DNA from: an uncultured Actinobaculum sp.
Lineage (GTDB): Bacteria; Actinomycetota; Actinomycetes; Actinomycetales; Actinomycetaceae
DNA length: 64,000 bases
Reading direction: 5' to 3'
NCBI GenBank assembly: GCA_938020505.1
Contig: CALIHR010000015.1
Span: 1-64,000, forward strand
Shown here: one piece after another, positions 16,845 through 25,670 of the stretch
How positions within the stretch are numbered: position 1 is the stretch's first letter
Layout of the letters: every line of letters begins with the position of its first letter
Notes under the pieces: generated by a model
Seen by the model: only the letters and a program-made list of their open reading frames with translations
Databases searched by the model: none
Told to the model about the DNA's origin: nothing
Translations under genes and position numbers: made by a program

Positions 16845-19643
16845 GTGGACGATAACCTGACGAATACGACGCCGCGGCGGCCGGTGTTGCTCGTTGACGA
16901 AGAAACGCGGTGGCTGAGACGTCCGCGGGATCTGGTGTCGGCAGTCATCACGCTGCTGGCGATCGTCGGCGTAATGGTCGTCACAGTCTACGGCTCCTCC
17001 ACGGCCCTGGCCGTCATACGCGACGTCCGCACAGCCACGAGCGGCATCATCACGTCGATCCTGTTCATGCCCGTCAACGCCCTGGAAGGCCTGATCGGCT
17101 TCGTCCTGCCGGCCGCGTTGGTCATCGACATGGCCTGGCACCGCCGATGGCGCACACTCGCAACGGGCGCCCTGGCCGTGGCCAGCGCAGCGGCGTTCAC
17201 CTACGGCCTCCTGTGGCTGTTCAGCCGCTACTTCCCGCTCTCGCCCATCACCGGCCAGCTTTCCGATTCCCTCGTCGAACAGACCTACTTCAAGCTCATC
17301 CCCTACGTCGCCGTCGTGTCGGCGATACTCACGGTGGCCGGGTCCGGCAAACGCGCGAAGACGACGAGGTGGGGCTGGCCGCTGCTCTCCCTCGTTCTCG
17401 TCCTCTCGGTGCTCCAAGGCAATCAGACCCTTCCCGGGGCCCTCATCACCGCGCTGCTCGGCGTGCTGTGCGGCCTCATGTGGCGCTATATCGCCGGCGA
17501 CGTCCCCGACCGCGCGACGGGGGCCGACCTGGTCAGGCTCGTCAGGCGCGCCGGCGTGGACGCCCAACTGGTGGTCCGCATCGACAAGCTCCCCGACGAC
17601 GACGCCCTCGCCGCATGGCTCGCCCCCGCATACGGCGACCTCGGCCACATCGACCGGTACGGCATCGACCAGATCCACCGCATCCTGCAGAAGGCGGGTG
17701 AATCCTTCGAGGGCGCCCCGCCGAAGCCTAAAGGGTCCGAAGCCGCCTCGCCGGAGTCCGAGCAGCAGAGAGCCGACCGCTCCCGAGGCGCCGACGATTC
17801 TCGGCGGGCAAACGGTCCGCTGGGGGCCAAAGACCGGCTCGAATCCAAAGAGGACCGTCAAATTCCGGAGCCCGCTCCGGGCTTCGGCCGCGTCGGCCGT
17901 TCGGCGAAGGCCGCCTCGCAGCGTCTCAGGCCGGCCGACGACGTCGACCCCCTCGCCCTGCGAAACGAGCTCCTGGCCTCCTATCACCCGCCGCTGAGCA
18001 AGGAGGCCTCCCGCAACTACATCGTCGTCGATTCCTCCGGAAACCCGCACCACGCGTCCTTCTTCGACGCCGACCAGCAGATCGTCGGAGTGCTGCAGTC
18101 CTCGTGGCAGCGGCTCGTGCTGACCACCACGGCCCGTCAGGCGGAGAAGACGATCGACGGAGCGATGGACCGCTTCGCTCTCATGGAGTTGGCGAGCGCC
18201 TCCGCCGGGCTTGCCCCCGACCGCGGCCTGGCCGTGGCGGGTTCCGACAGCTCGAAGGTCGTCATCCTTGAAGTGGACGGCTCCACGGCCCTGAGCGACG
18301 TCGAACCGAATGAGATTCCCGACGAGGCGCTTGACGACGTGTGGGACATCCTCCAAGACGCCCATCGCCGCGGCTTCTCCCACGGAGACGTGCGGGCGGG
18401 CGTCACGGCCCTCAAGGGCGGGCGCGCCCAGCTGTTGCACTGGGAGAACGGCCATCTTGCGGCCTCTGAGATGGAGCGCCGCATCGACATGGCGCAGGCG
18501 ATGGCCATGATGGCTGGAACCGTCGGCGTCGAACGCGCCATCGCCTCGGCAAGCCGATGCCTGCCGCGCGACCAGATTGTCTCGCTTGCCCCGATCTTGC
18601 AAAAGGCCGTCGTCCCCTCCGAGACGATGGCGAAGTTCACCGAGAAGAAGCAGCTGGAGCGGCTGCGCGACCGCCTCACCGAGCAGGTTCCCGAGGTCGC
18701 GGAAGTGACGCCCACCCAGCTTTATCGCTTCTCCGTGAAGACGGTCGTCACCGTTTCCCTGGGCCTCGTGGCGGTCTACATCCTGGTCGTCTCGGTCAAC
18801 TTCAACGAGCTTCGCTCGACCCTCGCCCACGCCAACCCCCTGTGGATGCTCTTCGCCTTCGTCGCCGGCCTGTTCACCTACATCGGCGCGGCCATGACCT
18901 TGCGCGCCTACACGTCCGAGCCCTTGAACGCCAAGGACACCGTCATGGTGCAGGTGGCCGCCTCGCTCGTGACCCTCGTGGCCCCGGCCGGCATCGGCCC
19001 GGCGGCCCTCAACCTGCGCTTCCTCCAGAAACGCAAGGTCTCCACGCCGGTGGCCGTCGCGACGGTCACCCTCGTTCAGCTTGCGCAGTTTGTCACCACG
19101 ATCATCCTGCTCATCGGGATCAGCCTCGCCACCGGCAAGATCGGCTCCCTGTCCATGCCCTCCGGCGCAGTCATCGTCGCGATTGCCGTCGGCGTGCTGG
19201 CGGTCGCCGCCCTCTTCCTCGTCAAGCCCCTGCGCAGGTGGGCGGCGAAGAAGGTCCGCCCGACGATCGACCAGGTGTGGCCACGCCTCGTGTGGCTCGC
19301 GACCCACCCCAGCAGGATCGCCTACGGATTCGCGGGGTCCACCGTCCAGACGATCGCCTTCGTCGCCTGCTTCGGCGGCTCGCTCGCCGCCTTCGGATAC
19401 AGCCTTCCGATCGTCACTTTGGCCTTGGCCTACCTTCTGTCGAACTCCCTGGGGTCCGTCGTCCCGTCCCCCGGCGGCATCGGCCCCGTCGAGACCGCGC
19501 TGACCACGGGCCTGACCGTGGCCGGAGTCCCGACGTCGATCGCCGTCTCAACCGCCGTGCTCTACCGCCTCCTCACCTTCTGGGGACGCGTGCCGCTGGG
19601 GTGGCTGGCGCTGCGGATGATCACCAAACGCGGGGTCATCTAG
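16845..19643 (+). CDS. LPG-synthase-type membrane protein with N-terminal membrane and kinase-like domains
   Basis: 932 aa from GTG 16845. Residues ~20-215 contain several membrane helices. About 220-370 is a soluble, partly disordered segment. About 370-590 resembles an aminoglycoside-phosphotransferase/ABC1-like kinase, with HGDVRAGV near 512 where active kinases have HGDxxxxN, and HWENG in place of the metal-binding DFG-type motif. About 620-925 is the polytopic domain (PF03706-like) known from lysylphosphatidylglycerol synthase flippase modules and UPF0104 proteins (for example SLGSVVPSPGGIGPVETAL). There is no aminoacyl-transferase domain. A role in moving or sensing a membrane lipid is inferred; the kinase part is probably a pseudokinase. 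A monocistronic gene. Confidence 0.75.
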   Translation: MDDNLTNTTPRRPVLLVDEETRWLRRPRDLVSAVITLLAIVGVMVVTVYGSSTALAVIRDVRTATSGIITSILFMPVNALEGLIGFVLPAALVIDMAWHRRWRTLATGALAVASAAAFTYGLLWLFSRYFPLSPITGQLSDSLVEQTYFKLIPYVAVVSAILTVAGSGKRAKTTRWGWPLLSLVLVLSVLQGNQTLPGALITALLGVLCGLMWRYIAGDVPDRATGADLVRLVRRAGVDAQLVVRIDKLPDDDALAAWLAPAYGDLGHIDRYGIDQIHRILQKAGESFEGAPPKPKGSEAASPESEQQRADRSRGADDSRRANGPLGAKDRLESKEDRQIPEPAPGFGRVGRSAKAASQRLRPADDVDPLALRNELLASYHPPLSKEASRNYIVVDSSGNPHHASFFDADQQIVGVLQSSWQRLVLTTTARQAEKTIDGAMDRFALMELASASAGLAPDRGLAVAGSDSSKVVILEVDGSTALSDVEPNEIPDEALDDVWDILQDAHRRGFSHGDVRAGVTALKGGRAQLLHWENGHLAASEMERRIDMAQAMAMMAGTVGVERAIASASRCLPRDQIVSLAPILQKAVVPSETMAKFTEKKQLERLRDRLTEQVPEVAEVTPTQLYRFSVKTVVTVSLGLVAVYILVVSVNFNELRSTLAHANPLWMLFAFVAGLFTYIGAAMTLRAYTSEPLNAKDTVMVQVAASLVTLVAPAGIGPAALNLRFLQKRKVSTPVAVATVTLVQLAQFVTTIILLIGISLATGKIGSLSMPSGAVIVAIAVGVLAVAALFLVKPLRRWAAKKVRPTIDQVWPRLVWLATHPSRIAYGFAGSTVQTIAFVACFGGSLAAFGYSLPIVTLALAYLLSNSLGSVVPSPGGIGPVETALTTGLTVAGVPTSIAVSTAVLYRLLTFWGRVPLGWLALRMITKRGVI

Positions 19644-19774
19644 AGTGCGGTCGCCCACGCTGAGGCGAGCCGCACATATGCGAGTTTTCCGCGCGATTTA
19701 GACGGTTTGCGGGAATCTCGACGGGAAACGGAAGCAGTTTGTGGTAGAAGTACCCGCCACAGTCCTAGGTTCTT

Positions 19775-19789
19775 ACACTTCCGAAGTGT
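19775..19789. promoter_or_regulatory. 15-bp palindrome upstream of LPRTG protein gene
   Basis: ACACTTC-C-GAAGTGT is a perfect 7-bp inverted repeat about 125 bp before the GTG at 19914. It lies within the only A/T-leaning part of the spacer, near the likely promoter. It could be an operator or a hairpin in the 5' untranslated region. Confidence 0.35.
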
Positions 19790-19913
19790 TATCGTGAGGA
19801 GAAAAGAATCGTTGCAGGCCATCAGGTAGCGGTCCGCCGAGTTCTCGGCTGCCTCTCACCCATGCGAGAACCTGGACGCAACAACGAACACAGACGAAAC
19901 AAAGGAAAAGCTC

Positions 19914-20708
19914 GTGACACAATCGCATTCGCGCTCAAAGCGGGTACTTCCCCGCCACATCATCGCCACTCTCGCCATCTCGGGAGCCAGCGTGGCCGGC
20001 ATGGCCGCGCCGAGCTTCGCTGAAGAGCCGACCCAGCCCTCCGACGGCACGACGACGGCCGCTCCCGGCGCCAACGGAACCGCGGGGGCGGCCGTGGACA
20101 CTGCCCTCGCCCAGGCCAAGCTGGCAAATCTGCCGCAGGGCAACGGCGACGCTCCGCGCGACGGAGACGATAAGAGGACCCCGGGCGACGACGGCGGCCA
20201 AGCCGGCGACCAAAACGGCGGCAACGGCAACGGCGGCCAGGGAGACAACGGCAACGGCGGCGGGGACGCCACGCCCGACCCCACTCCGACGACCGAGACG
20301 CCGTCGCCCACCCCGTCCACCCCTTCGGAGGATCCGACGTCGCCGAGCCCGACGGCGAATCCTTCCCCCAGCGGTCAGCCGTCCGAGACTCAGCGCCCGT
20401 CGGGAGACCCTTCGGCGCAGAATCCCAGCGATCCGGGCAATAACAAGGTTCCCGGACTCAACACCGGCACGCCGCAGAAGAACGGCGCCGAGAACGGCGG
20501 CGATCACGGCGTGGCCCCCAACCAGCAGGATCCCGGAGCGTCGGTTCCCGTCGTCCCGTCGCCCCGCGCGGGCTCGGGTCAGAAGGGAGGCGTCTCGGGC
20601 GCTCAGCTTCCGCGCACGGGCGCTTCGGTTACGACCCTCGCGGCCGTCGCGGTCGCCGCAGCCGGAACCGGCGGAGTTCTCGTGGCACGCCGTCGCAGGG
20701 CGTACTGA
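19914..20708 (+). CDS. LPXTG-anchored, Gly/Pro-rich surface protein
   Basis: 264 aa from GTG 19914, preceded by AAGGAAA. A signal peptide covers ~1-36 (basic start, hydrophobic core, then PSFAEE cleavage region). The mature protein has no folded domain that I can see: Asp/Gly/Asn-rich repeats (~70-110), a Pro/Thr/Ser segment, and then the sorting signal LPRTG at 232-236, a hydrophobic helix and ARRRRAY. Sortase should attach it to peptidoglycan. Length and composition suggest a short wall-spanning stalk or a coat protein. It follows the large membrane protein by ~270 bp with its own upstream palindrome, so is probably transcribed separately. Confidence 0.8.
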   Translation: MTQSHSRSKRVLPRHIIATLAISGASVAGMAAPSFAEEPTQPSDGTTTAAPGANGTAGAAVDTALAQAKLANLPQGNGDAPRDGDDKRTPGDDGGQAGDQNGGNGNGGQGDNGNGGGDATPDPTPTTETPSPTPSTPSEDPTSPSPTANPSPSGQPSETQRPSGDPSAQNPSDPGNNKVPGLNTGTPQKNGAENGGDHGVAPNQQDPGASVPVVPSPRAGSGQKGGVSGAQLPRTGASVTTLAAVAVAAAGTGGVLVARRRRAY

Positions 20709-20754
20709 TATACTGGTCTCGCTGATTTGGCTTTGGCTGGATCATCCTTCTCAA

Positions 20755-20807
20755 CAAACCAAAGCGGTTGGGGCGGAACTCGATTCCGCGCCAACCGCTT
20801 TGGTTTG
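20755..20807. terminator. very long hairpin after LPRTG protein gene
   Basis: CAAACCAAAGCGGTTGG (20755-20771) is perfectly complementary to CCAACCGCTTTGGTTTG (20791-20807). The stem continues inward through GCGGAA/TTCCGC with one mismatch, leaving a five-base loop. Total stem is about 24 bp, 45 bp after the stop codon. It lacks a T-run, so it may be a non-canonical terminator or a repeat element; the length is more than a terminator needs. Confidence 0.5.
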
Positions 20808-20888
20808 CCCCAGGGCCTTGACTCGCGCCGCAGCCCGGCGTTCGTCCCCGTCTTTTCGGCACTCGCGCACACACTCGCTGCGCTCGCA

Positions 20889-20962
20889 CGCGCCTTCCCG
20901 TTTCCCTACGCGCCTTCTCGTCTCCCTACGCGCCTTCCCGTTTCCCTACGCGCCTCCCCGTT
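20889..20962 (+). repeat. 20-bp intergenic tandem repeat
   Basis: The unit GCGCCTTCCCGTTTCCCTAC occurs at 20889, 20909 (two changes) and 20929, with a partial copy from 20949. It lies in a 323-bp spacer (20709-21031) that holds no gene; the spacer also carries the hairpin at 20755-20807 and the promoter of the next gene. Confidence 0.8.
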
Positions 20963-21019
20963 CCCGCCGGAAACACGCTCGTGTGAGCTGCAACGCGACG
21001 ATATAGCGCGGTCAATGGT

Positions 21020-21031
21020 TAGACTTCCGTT
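21020..21031 (+). promoter_or_regulatory. leaderless promoter -10 box
   Basis: TAGACT (21020-21025) lies six bases before the GTG at 21032, with no Shine-Dalgarno, the same arrangement as at 16833. Confidence 0.6.
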
Positions 21032-22846
21032 GTGACCAGCCCAGAAGAAACCTCACCCGAATCGCTGGATCCGATCGCGGAGCCCGCTTCGGAGGCGGAG
21101 CCAGGCGCGGAGTCTGAGCCCGACCTTCAATCGCGCTCCGATCCAGAAGCGGAGCCAAACCCCCAAGCGCGCTCCGATTCAGCGGCCGATCCCAACCTCG
21201 AGTCGCATCCCGCCCCGGAAGCCATGCCGGACGCCGAATCAGACCCCAGTCCCGGATCGCCGGCTCCACCGCAATCGCTCGGGTCTTCCGGGGACGCAGC
21301 TTCCACCGCGGCGCCCGTCGAAGCTTCGGACGGCGGAGCGGAAAAACACGACCGCCCTGAGGCAAACGGCGCCGCAGACGCCGCCCCCGCCGTCAACGAG
21401 GCCGCATCGGCTGCCCCGTCCAGGGCAGTGGCGCATATTCTCGCCTGGTCGATAGCCGCAATCTCGGCTTTCGCCTACATTCTCTACTCGCAGCTGCAAT
21501 GGAGGACTTTCGCGACGCCGTCGTGGGATCTGGGAATCTTCACCGAGCTCGCCAAGCAGTACTCCCAATTCGACGCGCCGAGGGTGGACATCAAGGGGCC
21601 CGAATTCAATCTGCTCGGAGACCATTTCCACCCGCTGCTCGTTCTGCTTGGCCCCGTGTACAAGCTGTTTCCCTCGGGGTTGACCCTGCTCGTCCTCCAA
21701 GACCTGCTGTTCGCCCTCAGCTCAGTCCCGATAACGCTTGTGGCGGTCAAACGCCTGGGAAAGATCCTCGGAGCGATCGTCGGAATCGGCTACGCCATGA
21801 GCTGGGGCCTGTGGAGCGCGGTCGAATCGCAGTTCCACGAGATAGCCTTCGCCGTCCCGCTGCTCGCCTACGGGCTCGCCCGATGGCTCGACACGAAAGG
21901 CAGCTCGCGGTCGGCTCTCGTCGCCGTCGGCCTCCTCGTCTTCATCAAGGAAGACCTCGGCCTGACGGTCTGCGCCGCAGGCCTCGTCTTTCTGTGGCAG
22001 GCGTGGGGCGCGGCGGCCCGCGCCGACAACAGGTTCGCGCTTCGCTCGCGCGCGTCCTTGAAGAAGGCGCTGTCCTCCCCCCAAGGCAAGGCCGGCGCCC
22101 GCCTCGCCGCGTGGGGCCTCGCGTGGACCCTTCTGGCGATACTCGTCATCCTCCCGATCTTCAATCCCGAGGGCGGGTGGGAGTATACGAACAGGCTGGC
22201 GCAAAACGACGCCGTCGCACCGAATTTCCTCCTCCGCTTCTTCATTCCGGCGACGAAGTATGTGACGCTCCTGCTTCTGGCGCTCGCTGCGGGGCTCGTT
22301 GGGCTCGTCAGCCCGTACGTCTGGATCATGCTGCCCACGCTCTTATGGCGCTTCGCCGGGAACGTCGAGCACTACTGGGGCTGGCACTGGCATTACTCGG
22401 CCATCCTCGTGCCGATCGCCGCGATCGCCCTGATCGACGCGTGCTCGCGATGGCGCGGCACGTACAGGGCGCGCATGGCGGCGGCCGTCGTCGCGCTCGC
22501 GTCGAACGTCGCCGTCGCGTGGTTCGGCCCGATCGGGCAACTCGTCGACGGGCGCACGCCTTTCTCCGTCACAGAAGAGCAGGCCCGGGCCGGAAGGGAC
22601 GCCGTCGAGGCGCTGGGCACGGGGCACAACGTCGTCGCCAACCTGCCCATGCTGGCCTACAACGTGCCGGGCAACCGCGTCTACTGGGAGGGCACGTACG
22701 GCAAGGCGAAGATCGACGCCGTCATCTTCGCCCCGTCGAATTCCACCGGAGGGATGCTCGCCGACGACTGGGCGGAGCAAAAGTTCGGCGGCAGGTGGAA
22801 GCTCGTCTACTCCCGCCTGAACTATCAGGTGGCCCTGCGGCAGTGA
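21032..22846 (+). CDS. DUF2079 family polytopic membrane protein
   Basis: 604 aa from GTG 21032. The first ~130 residues are an acidic, disordered Pro/Glu/Ser/Ala-rich leader. From ~135 onward there are roughly ten hydrophobic helices with the DUF2079 hallmark WDLGIFTELAKQYS followed by GDHFHPLLVLLGPVYKLFPS and a second ESQFHE segment. The DUF2079 family has the architecture of GT-C-like membrane glycosyltransferases, but no activity is established, so lipid-linked sugar transfer is only inference. It ends 12 bp before crcB and is probably the first gene of a three-gene transcript. Confidence 0.82.
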   Translation: MTSPEETSPESLDPIAEPASEAEPGAESEPDLQSRSDPEAEPNPQARSDSAADPNLESHPAPEAMPDAESDPSPGSPAPPQSLGSSGDAASTAAPVEASDGGAEKHDRPEANGAADAAPAVNEAASAAPSRAVAHILAWSIAAISAFAYILYSQLQWRTFATPSWDLGIFTELAKQYSQFDAPRVDIKGPEFNLLGDHFHPLLVLLGPVYKLFPSGLTLLVLQDLLFALSSVPITLVAVKRLGKILGAIVGIGYAMSWGLWSAVESQFHEIAFAVPLLAYGLARWLDTKGSSRSALVAVGLLVFIKEDLGLTVCAAGLVFLWQAWGAAARADNRFALRSRASLKKALSSPQGKAGARLAAWGLAWTLLAILVILPIFNPEGGWEYTNRLAQNDAVAPNFLLRFFIPATKYVTLLLLALAAGLVGLVSPYVWIMLPTLLWRFAGNVEHYWGWHWHYSAILVPIAAIALIDACSRWRGTYRARMAAAVVALASNVAVAWFGPIGQLVDGRTPFSVTEEQARAGRDAVEALGTGHNVVANLPMLAYNVPGNRVYWEGTYGKAKIDAVIFAPSNSTGGMLADDWAEQKFGGRWKLVYSRLNYQVALRQ

Positions 22847-22858
22847 GGGGGGCCGACC

Positions 22859-23392
22859 GTGCTTGAGCAAAATTGCGCCGGCCGGCTCGCCCGTCGGCTG
22901 ACCGGTCCGTACGCCGCCGTTTTCGCCGGAGGCTGCGCCGGAACCGCACTGCGAGCCTGGATTGGCGAGATCCTTCCCGGCGGGGCGAAGGCTTGGACGT
23001 TTGCGGTTCCGTGGGCGACTCTCGCCGTGAACCTCGCGGGCTCATTCCTCCTCGGGCTCCTCGCGGGCCTTCTCACGAGCCGTTTCCGGCGCGCCGATCC
23101 GAGGGTGCGCCTGCTTCTTGGCACGGGCCTCCTGGGGTCGTTCACGACGTACGGCACTTTCGCAGCCGAGGTCGAGGCGGCGACGACGGCGCAGGCAGCG
23201 GCCTACGCGGCGGGATCGATCGCCTGCGGCCTGCTGTGCGCGTGGGCCGGTCTGGCCCTCGGGGCGAGCGGCGGGCGCGGGTACGACAAGAGCGGGCGCG
23301 AGCGCTTTTGCGGCGGACACGACAAAAACGGGCACGGCGGGCGCCTTCACGGCCAGCCGGCGAGCGAGCCGGAGCACGGGGCGAGCCCATGA
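22859..23392 (+). CDS. crcB: fluoride exporter CrcB/Fluc, subunit 1
   Basis: 177 aa from GTG 22859, with GAGGGGGG upstream overlapping the end of the previous gene. Four hydrophobic segments show family motifs: GGCAGTALRAWIG at ~22-34, NLAGSFLLGLLAG at ~60-72, and GTGLLGSFTTYGTFA at ~85-99, which carries the fluoride-lining aromatic/Thr positions. The C-terminal ~40 residues are a basic, Gly/His-rich tail absent from most CrcB proteins. The pair of crcB genes indicates a heterodimeric Fluc channel that lets fluoride leave the cell. The TGA stop overlaps the ATG of the second crcB. Confidence 0.9.
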   Translation: MLEQNCAGRLARRLTGPYAAVFAGGCAGTALRAWIGEILPGGAKAWTFAVPWATLAVNLAGSFLLGLLAGLLTSRFRRADPRVRLLLGTGLLGSFTTYGTFAAEVEAATTAQAAAYAAGSIACGLLCAWAGLALGASGGRGYDKSGRERFCGGHDKNGHGGRLHGQPASEPEHGASP

Positions 23393-23742
23393 TCGCGGTC
23401 GCTCTGGCGGGAGGCCTCGGCGCGGTGTGCCGAGCCGGCCTCGACGGCCTGGTGCGCCGACGGCATCCAGAGTTTCCGTGGGGGACCTTCGTCGTCAACG
23501 TCCTCGGCTGCTTCCTCCTGGGCGCGGCGACGTCGGCCTTCTCGGCCGTGGACCCGAAAGCCCTGCGGGCAGTCACAACCGGATTTTTCGGCGGATTCAC
23601 AACCTTCTCCACGGCCATGCTCGACGCCGTCGAGCTTGCCCGCGCGGGGCGGAGGCTCGCATCCGCGGCGTTGGCCCTCGGAACCGCGGGCTCGGGCCTG
23701 CTCGCTTTCCTGGGCGGAACGGCGTTCGTCTCGCTCTTCTGA
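23389..23742 (+). CDS. crcB: fluoride exporter CrcB/Fluc, subunit 2
   Basis: 117 aa from ATG 23389, which overlaps the stop of the first crcB (ATGA), so translation is coupled. I chose this start because the same frame extends upstream only as the shadow of crcB 1. Family motifs are GGLGAVCRAGLD near the start, NVLGCFLLGA at ~36-45 and GFFGGFTTFSTAMLD at ~65-79; four membrane helices. It should pair with subunit 1 in an inverted dimer. Confidence 0.92.
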   Translation: MIAVALAGGLGAVCRAGLDGLVRRRHPEFPWGTFVVNVLGCFLLGAATSAFSAVDPKALRAVTTGFFGGFTTFSTAMLDAVELARAGRRLASAALALGTAGSGLLAFLGGTAFVSLF

Positions 23743-23972
23743 AGACCAAGGCGAAGGTTCGCGTGCCGAGCGCTGCGTCCGCGGCACGAGCCGAGCGTCC
23801 GCGGCAAAGGCCGAACGTCCGCGCTCCGAGTCGCTCAAGCTGCGCCCGCAAGCCGGGCCGGGTGTGCGCCCCGATCGAGACCTCGACGTCGAATGTCCGC
23901 ATTCTGAGACACCGGCGGTTCTTGGGACGGACCTCACTAGCCCCAATGATCGCACCGTGGTTGAATTGGGCC

Positions 23973-25649
23973 ATGAACGAACGCGCAGGTACCCCGGCCC
24001 GCGATCAGGACCTCATCGACGTCGATGCCCTGATCTCCGCCTATTACGACATCGAACCAGATCCCGCCGACCCTCTCCAGGCAGTCGTCTTCGGAACCTC
24101 CGGCCACAGGGGCTCGAGCTTCGACGGCGCCTTCAACGAAGCCCACATTGCCGCAACGACGCAGGCGATCGTCGAATACCGCAAAGCCCAAGGCTATGAC
24201 GGCCCCCTTTTCATCGGCCGCGACACGCACGGCCTGTCGGTCCCCGCAGAGCGCACCGCCATCGAGGTGCTCGTCGCCAACGACGTCGACGTCCGCGTCG
24301 ACTCCCGCGGATCGTGGACGCCCACACCGTCCGTGTCACTCGCCATCTTGCGCGCGAACGGGGCTGGGACGGCCGCGGGCGTGCGCCAGACCGGATCGGG
24401 CCTGGCCGACGGAATCGTCATCACGCCTTCCCACAACCCCCCGCGCGACGGCGGTTTCAAGTACAACCCGCCCACCGGCGGCCCCGCCGACACCGACGCG
24501 ACGAAGGTCATCGCGGCGCGCGCCAATGGGCTTCTGCGCGAGGGGTGGAAGAAGATCGCCCGGGTCCCCTACGAGCGGGCCAAGGGCAGCGTGCGCGGGT
24601 ACGAGTACCTCGACCAGTACGTCGACGCCCTCGCCGCGATGATCGACTTCGCCGCGATTCGCAAGGCGGGCGTGCGCATCGGGGCCGACCCCATGGGCGG
24701 GGCATCGGCCGAGTACTGGGGGGCGATCGGCGAGCGCTACGGCCTCGACCTGACCGTGGTCAACCCCGTCGTCGACCCGAAGTGGCCGTTCATGACGCTC
24801 GACTGGGACGGAAAGATCCGCATGGACTGCTCCTCCCCCTACGCCATGGCCTCCCTGCGGGCGAGGATGACGCCGGGCCCGGACGGCAAGACCCCCTTCG
24901 ACGTCGCGACGGGCAACGACGCCGACTCGGACCGCCACGGAATCGTCACCCCCGACGGCGGCCTCATGAACCCCAACCACTATCTGGCCGTGGCCATCGA
25001 GTATCTCTTCACGCATCGCCCCGGCTGGCGCGAGGACACGGCCGTGGGCAAGACGCTCGTCTCCAGCTCGCTCATCGACCGGGTCGTCGCGGGGATCGGG
25101 AAGAAGCTCATCGAAGTCCCGGTCGGCTTCAAATGGTTCGTTCCCGGCCTGTTGACGGGCGACGTCGGATTCGGCGGAGAGGAGAGCGCGGGCGGCTCCT
25201 TCCTGCGCACGGACGGCACGGTGTGGACGACGGACAAGGACGGACTGATCATGGACCTGCTCGCCTCGGAGATCATCGCCGTGACCGGGAAGTCGCCGTC
25301 GCAGCTGCACGCCGAGCAGGCCGAGCGCTACGGCGACTCGGCGTACGCGCGCGTCGACGCGCCAGCAACCAAGGCGCAGAAAGCCCGTTTGGCCGAGCTG
25401 TCCCCCGAGGACGTCGCCGCTTCCGAGCTGGCCGGCGAGCCGATCACGGCGAAACTCGTGCGGGCGCCCGGAAACGACGCGCCGATCGGCGGCCTCAAGG
25501 TGGCGACCGAGAGCTCGTGGTTCGCGGCCCGCCCGTCTGGAACCGAAGACGTGTACAAGATCTACGCCGAGTCCTTCAAGGGGGCGGAGCATCTGGCCGA
25601 GGTCCAGGAGGCGGCCAAGGCGGTCGTCTCGGCTGCGCTCGGCGCATAA
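23973..25649 (+). CDS. pgm: phosphoglucomutase (alpha-D-glucose-phosphate-specific)
   Basis: Interconverts glucose 1-phosphate and glucose 6-phosphate, linking glycolysis to glycogen and UDP-glucose synthesis. 558 aa, close to the E. coli Pgm length. FGTSGHRG at ~36, the phosphoserine loop TPSHNPPRDGG at ~151-161, the Mg-binding GNDADSDRHG at ~314-323, sugar-binding GGEESAGGSF, and the phosphate-binding RPSGTEDVYKIY near the C-terminus are all present. ATG 23973 is the natural start; there is no Shine-Dalgarno and TTGAAT lies six bases upstream, matching the leaderless geometry with an imperfect -10. The stop codon region is duplicated (25629-25670). gnd follows on the same strand. Confidence 0.95.
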   Translation: MNERAGTPARDQDLIDVDALISAYYDIEPDPADPLQAVVFGTSGHRGSSFDGAFNEAHIAATTQAIVEYRKAQGYDGPLFIGRDTHGLSVPAERTAIEVLVANDVDVRVDSRGSWTPTPSVSLAILRANGAGTAAGVRQTGSGLADGIVITPSHNPPRDGGFKYNPPTGGPADTDATKVIAARANGLLREGWKKIARVPYERAKGSVRGYEYLDQYVDALAAMIDFAAIRKAGVRIGADPMGGASAEYWGAIGERYGLDLTVVNPVVDPKWPFMTLDWDGKIRMDCSSPYAMASLRARMTPGPDGKTPFDVATGNDADSDRHGIVTPDGGLMNPNHYLAVAIEYLFTHRPGWREDTAVGKTLVSSSLIDRVVAGIGKKLIEVPVGFKWFVPGLLTGDVGFGGEESAGGSFLRTDGTVWTTDKDGLIMDLLASEIIAVTGKSPSQLHAEQAERYGDSAYARVDAPATKAQKARLAELSPEDVAASELAGEPITAKLVRAPGNDAPIGGLKVATESSWFAARPSGTEDVYKIYAESFKGAEHLAEVQEAAKAVVSAALGA

Positions 25650-25670
25650 TCGGCTGCGCTCGGCGCATAA
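25629..25670 (+). repeat. exact 21-bp duplication across the pgm stop codon
   Basis: TCGGCTGCGCTCGGCGCATAA occurs twice back to back (25629-25649 and 25650-25670). The first copy encodes the last six residues and stop of Pgm; the second is a non-coding duplicate. Confidence 0.95.

Noticed and set aside
16839..19307. 822-residue minus-strand open frame opposite the LPG-synthase-type gene
   Set aside because: Low-complexity Gly/Arg/Asp/His-rich translation typical of the antisense of a GC-rich gene; the plus strand has clear membrane and kinase-like motifs.
20709..21031. Fluoride riboswitch upstream of the DUF2079-crcB operon
   Set aside because: No GGNGAUGG-type core was found and the -10 box lies only six bases before the start codon, leaving no 5' untranslated region.
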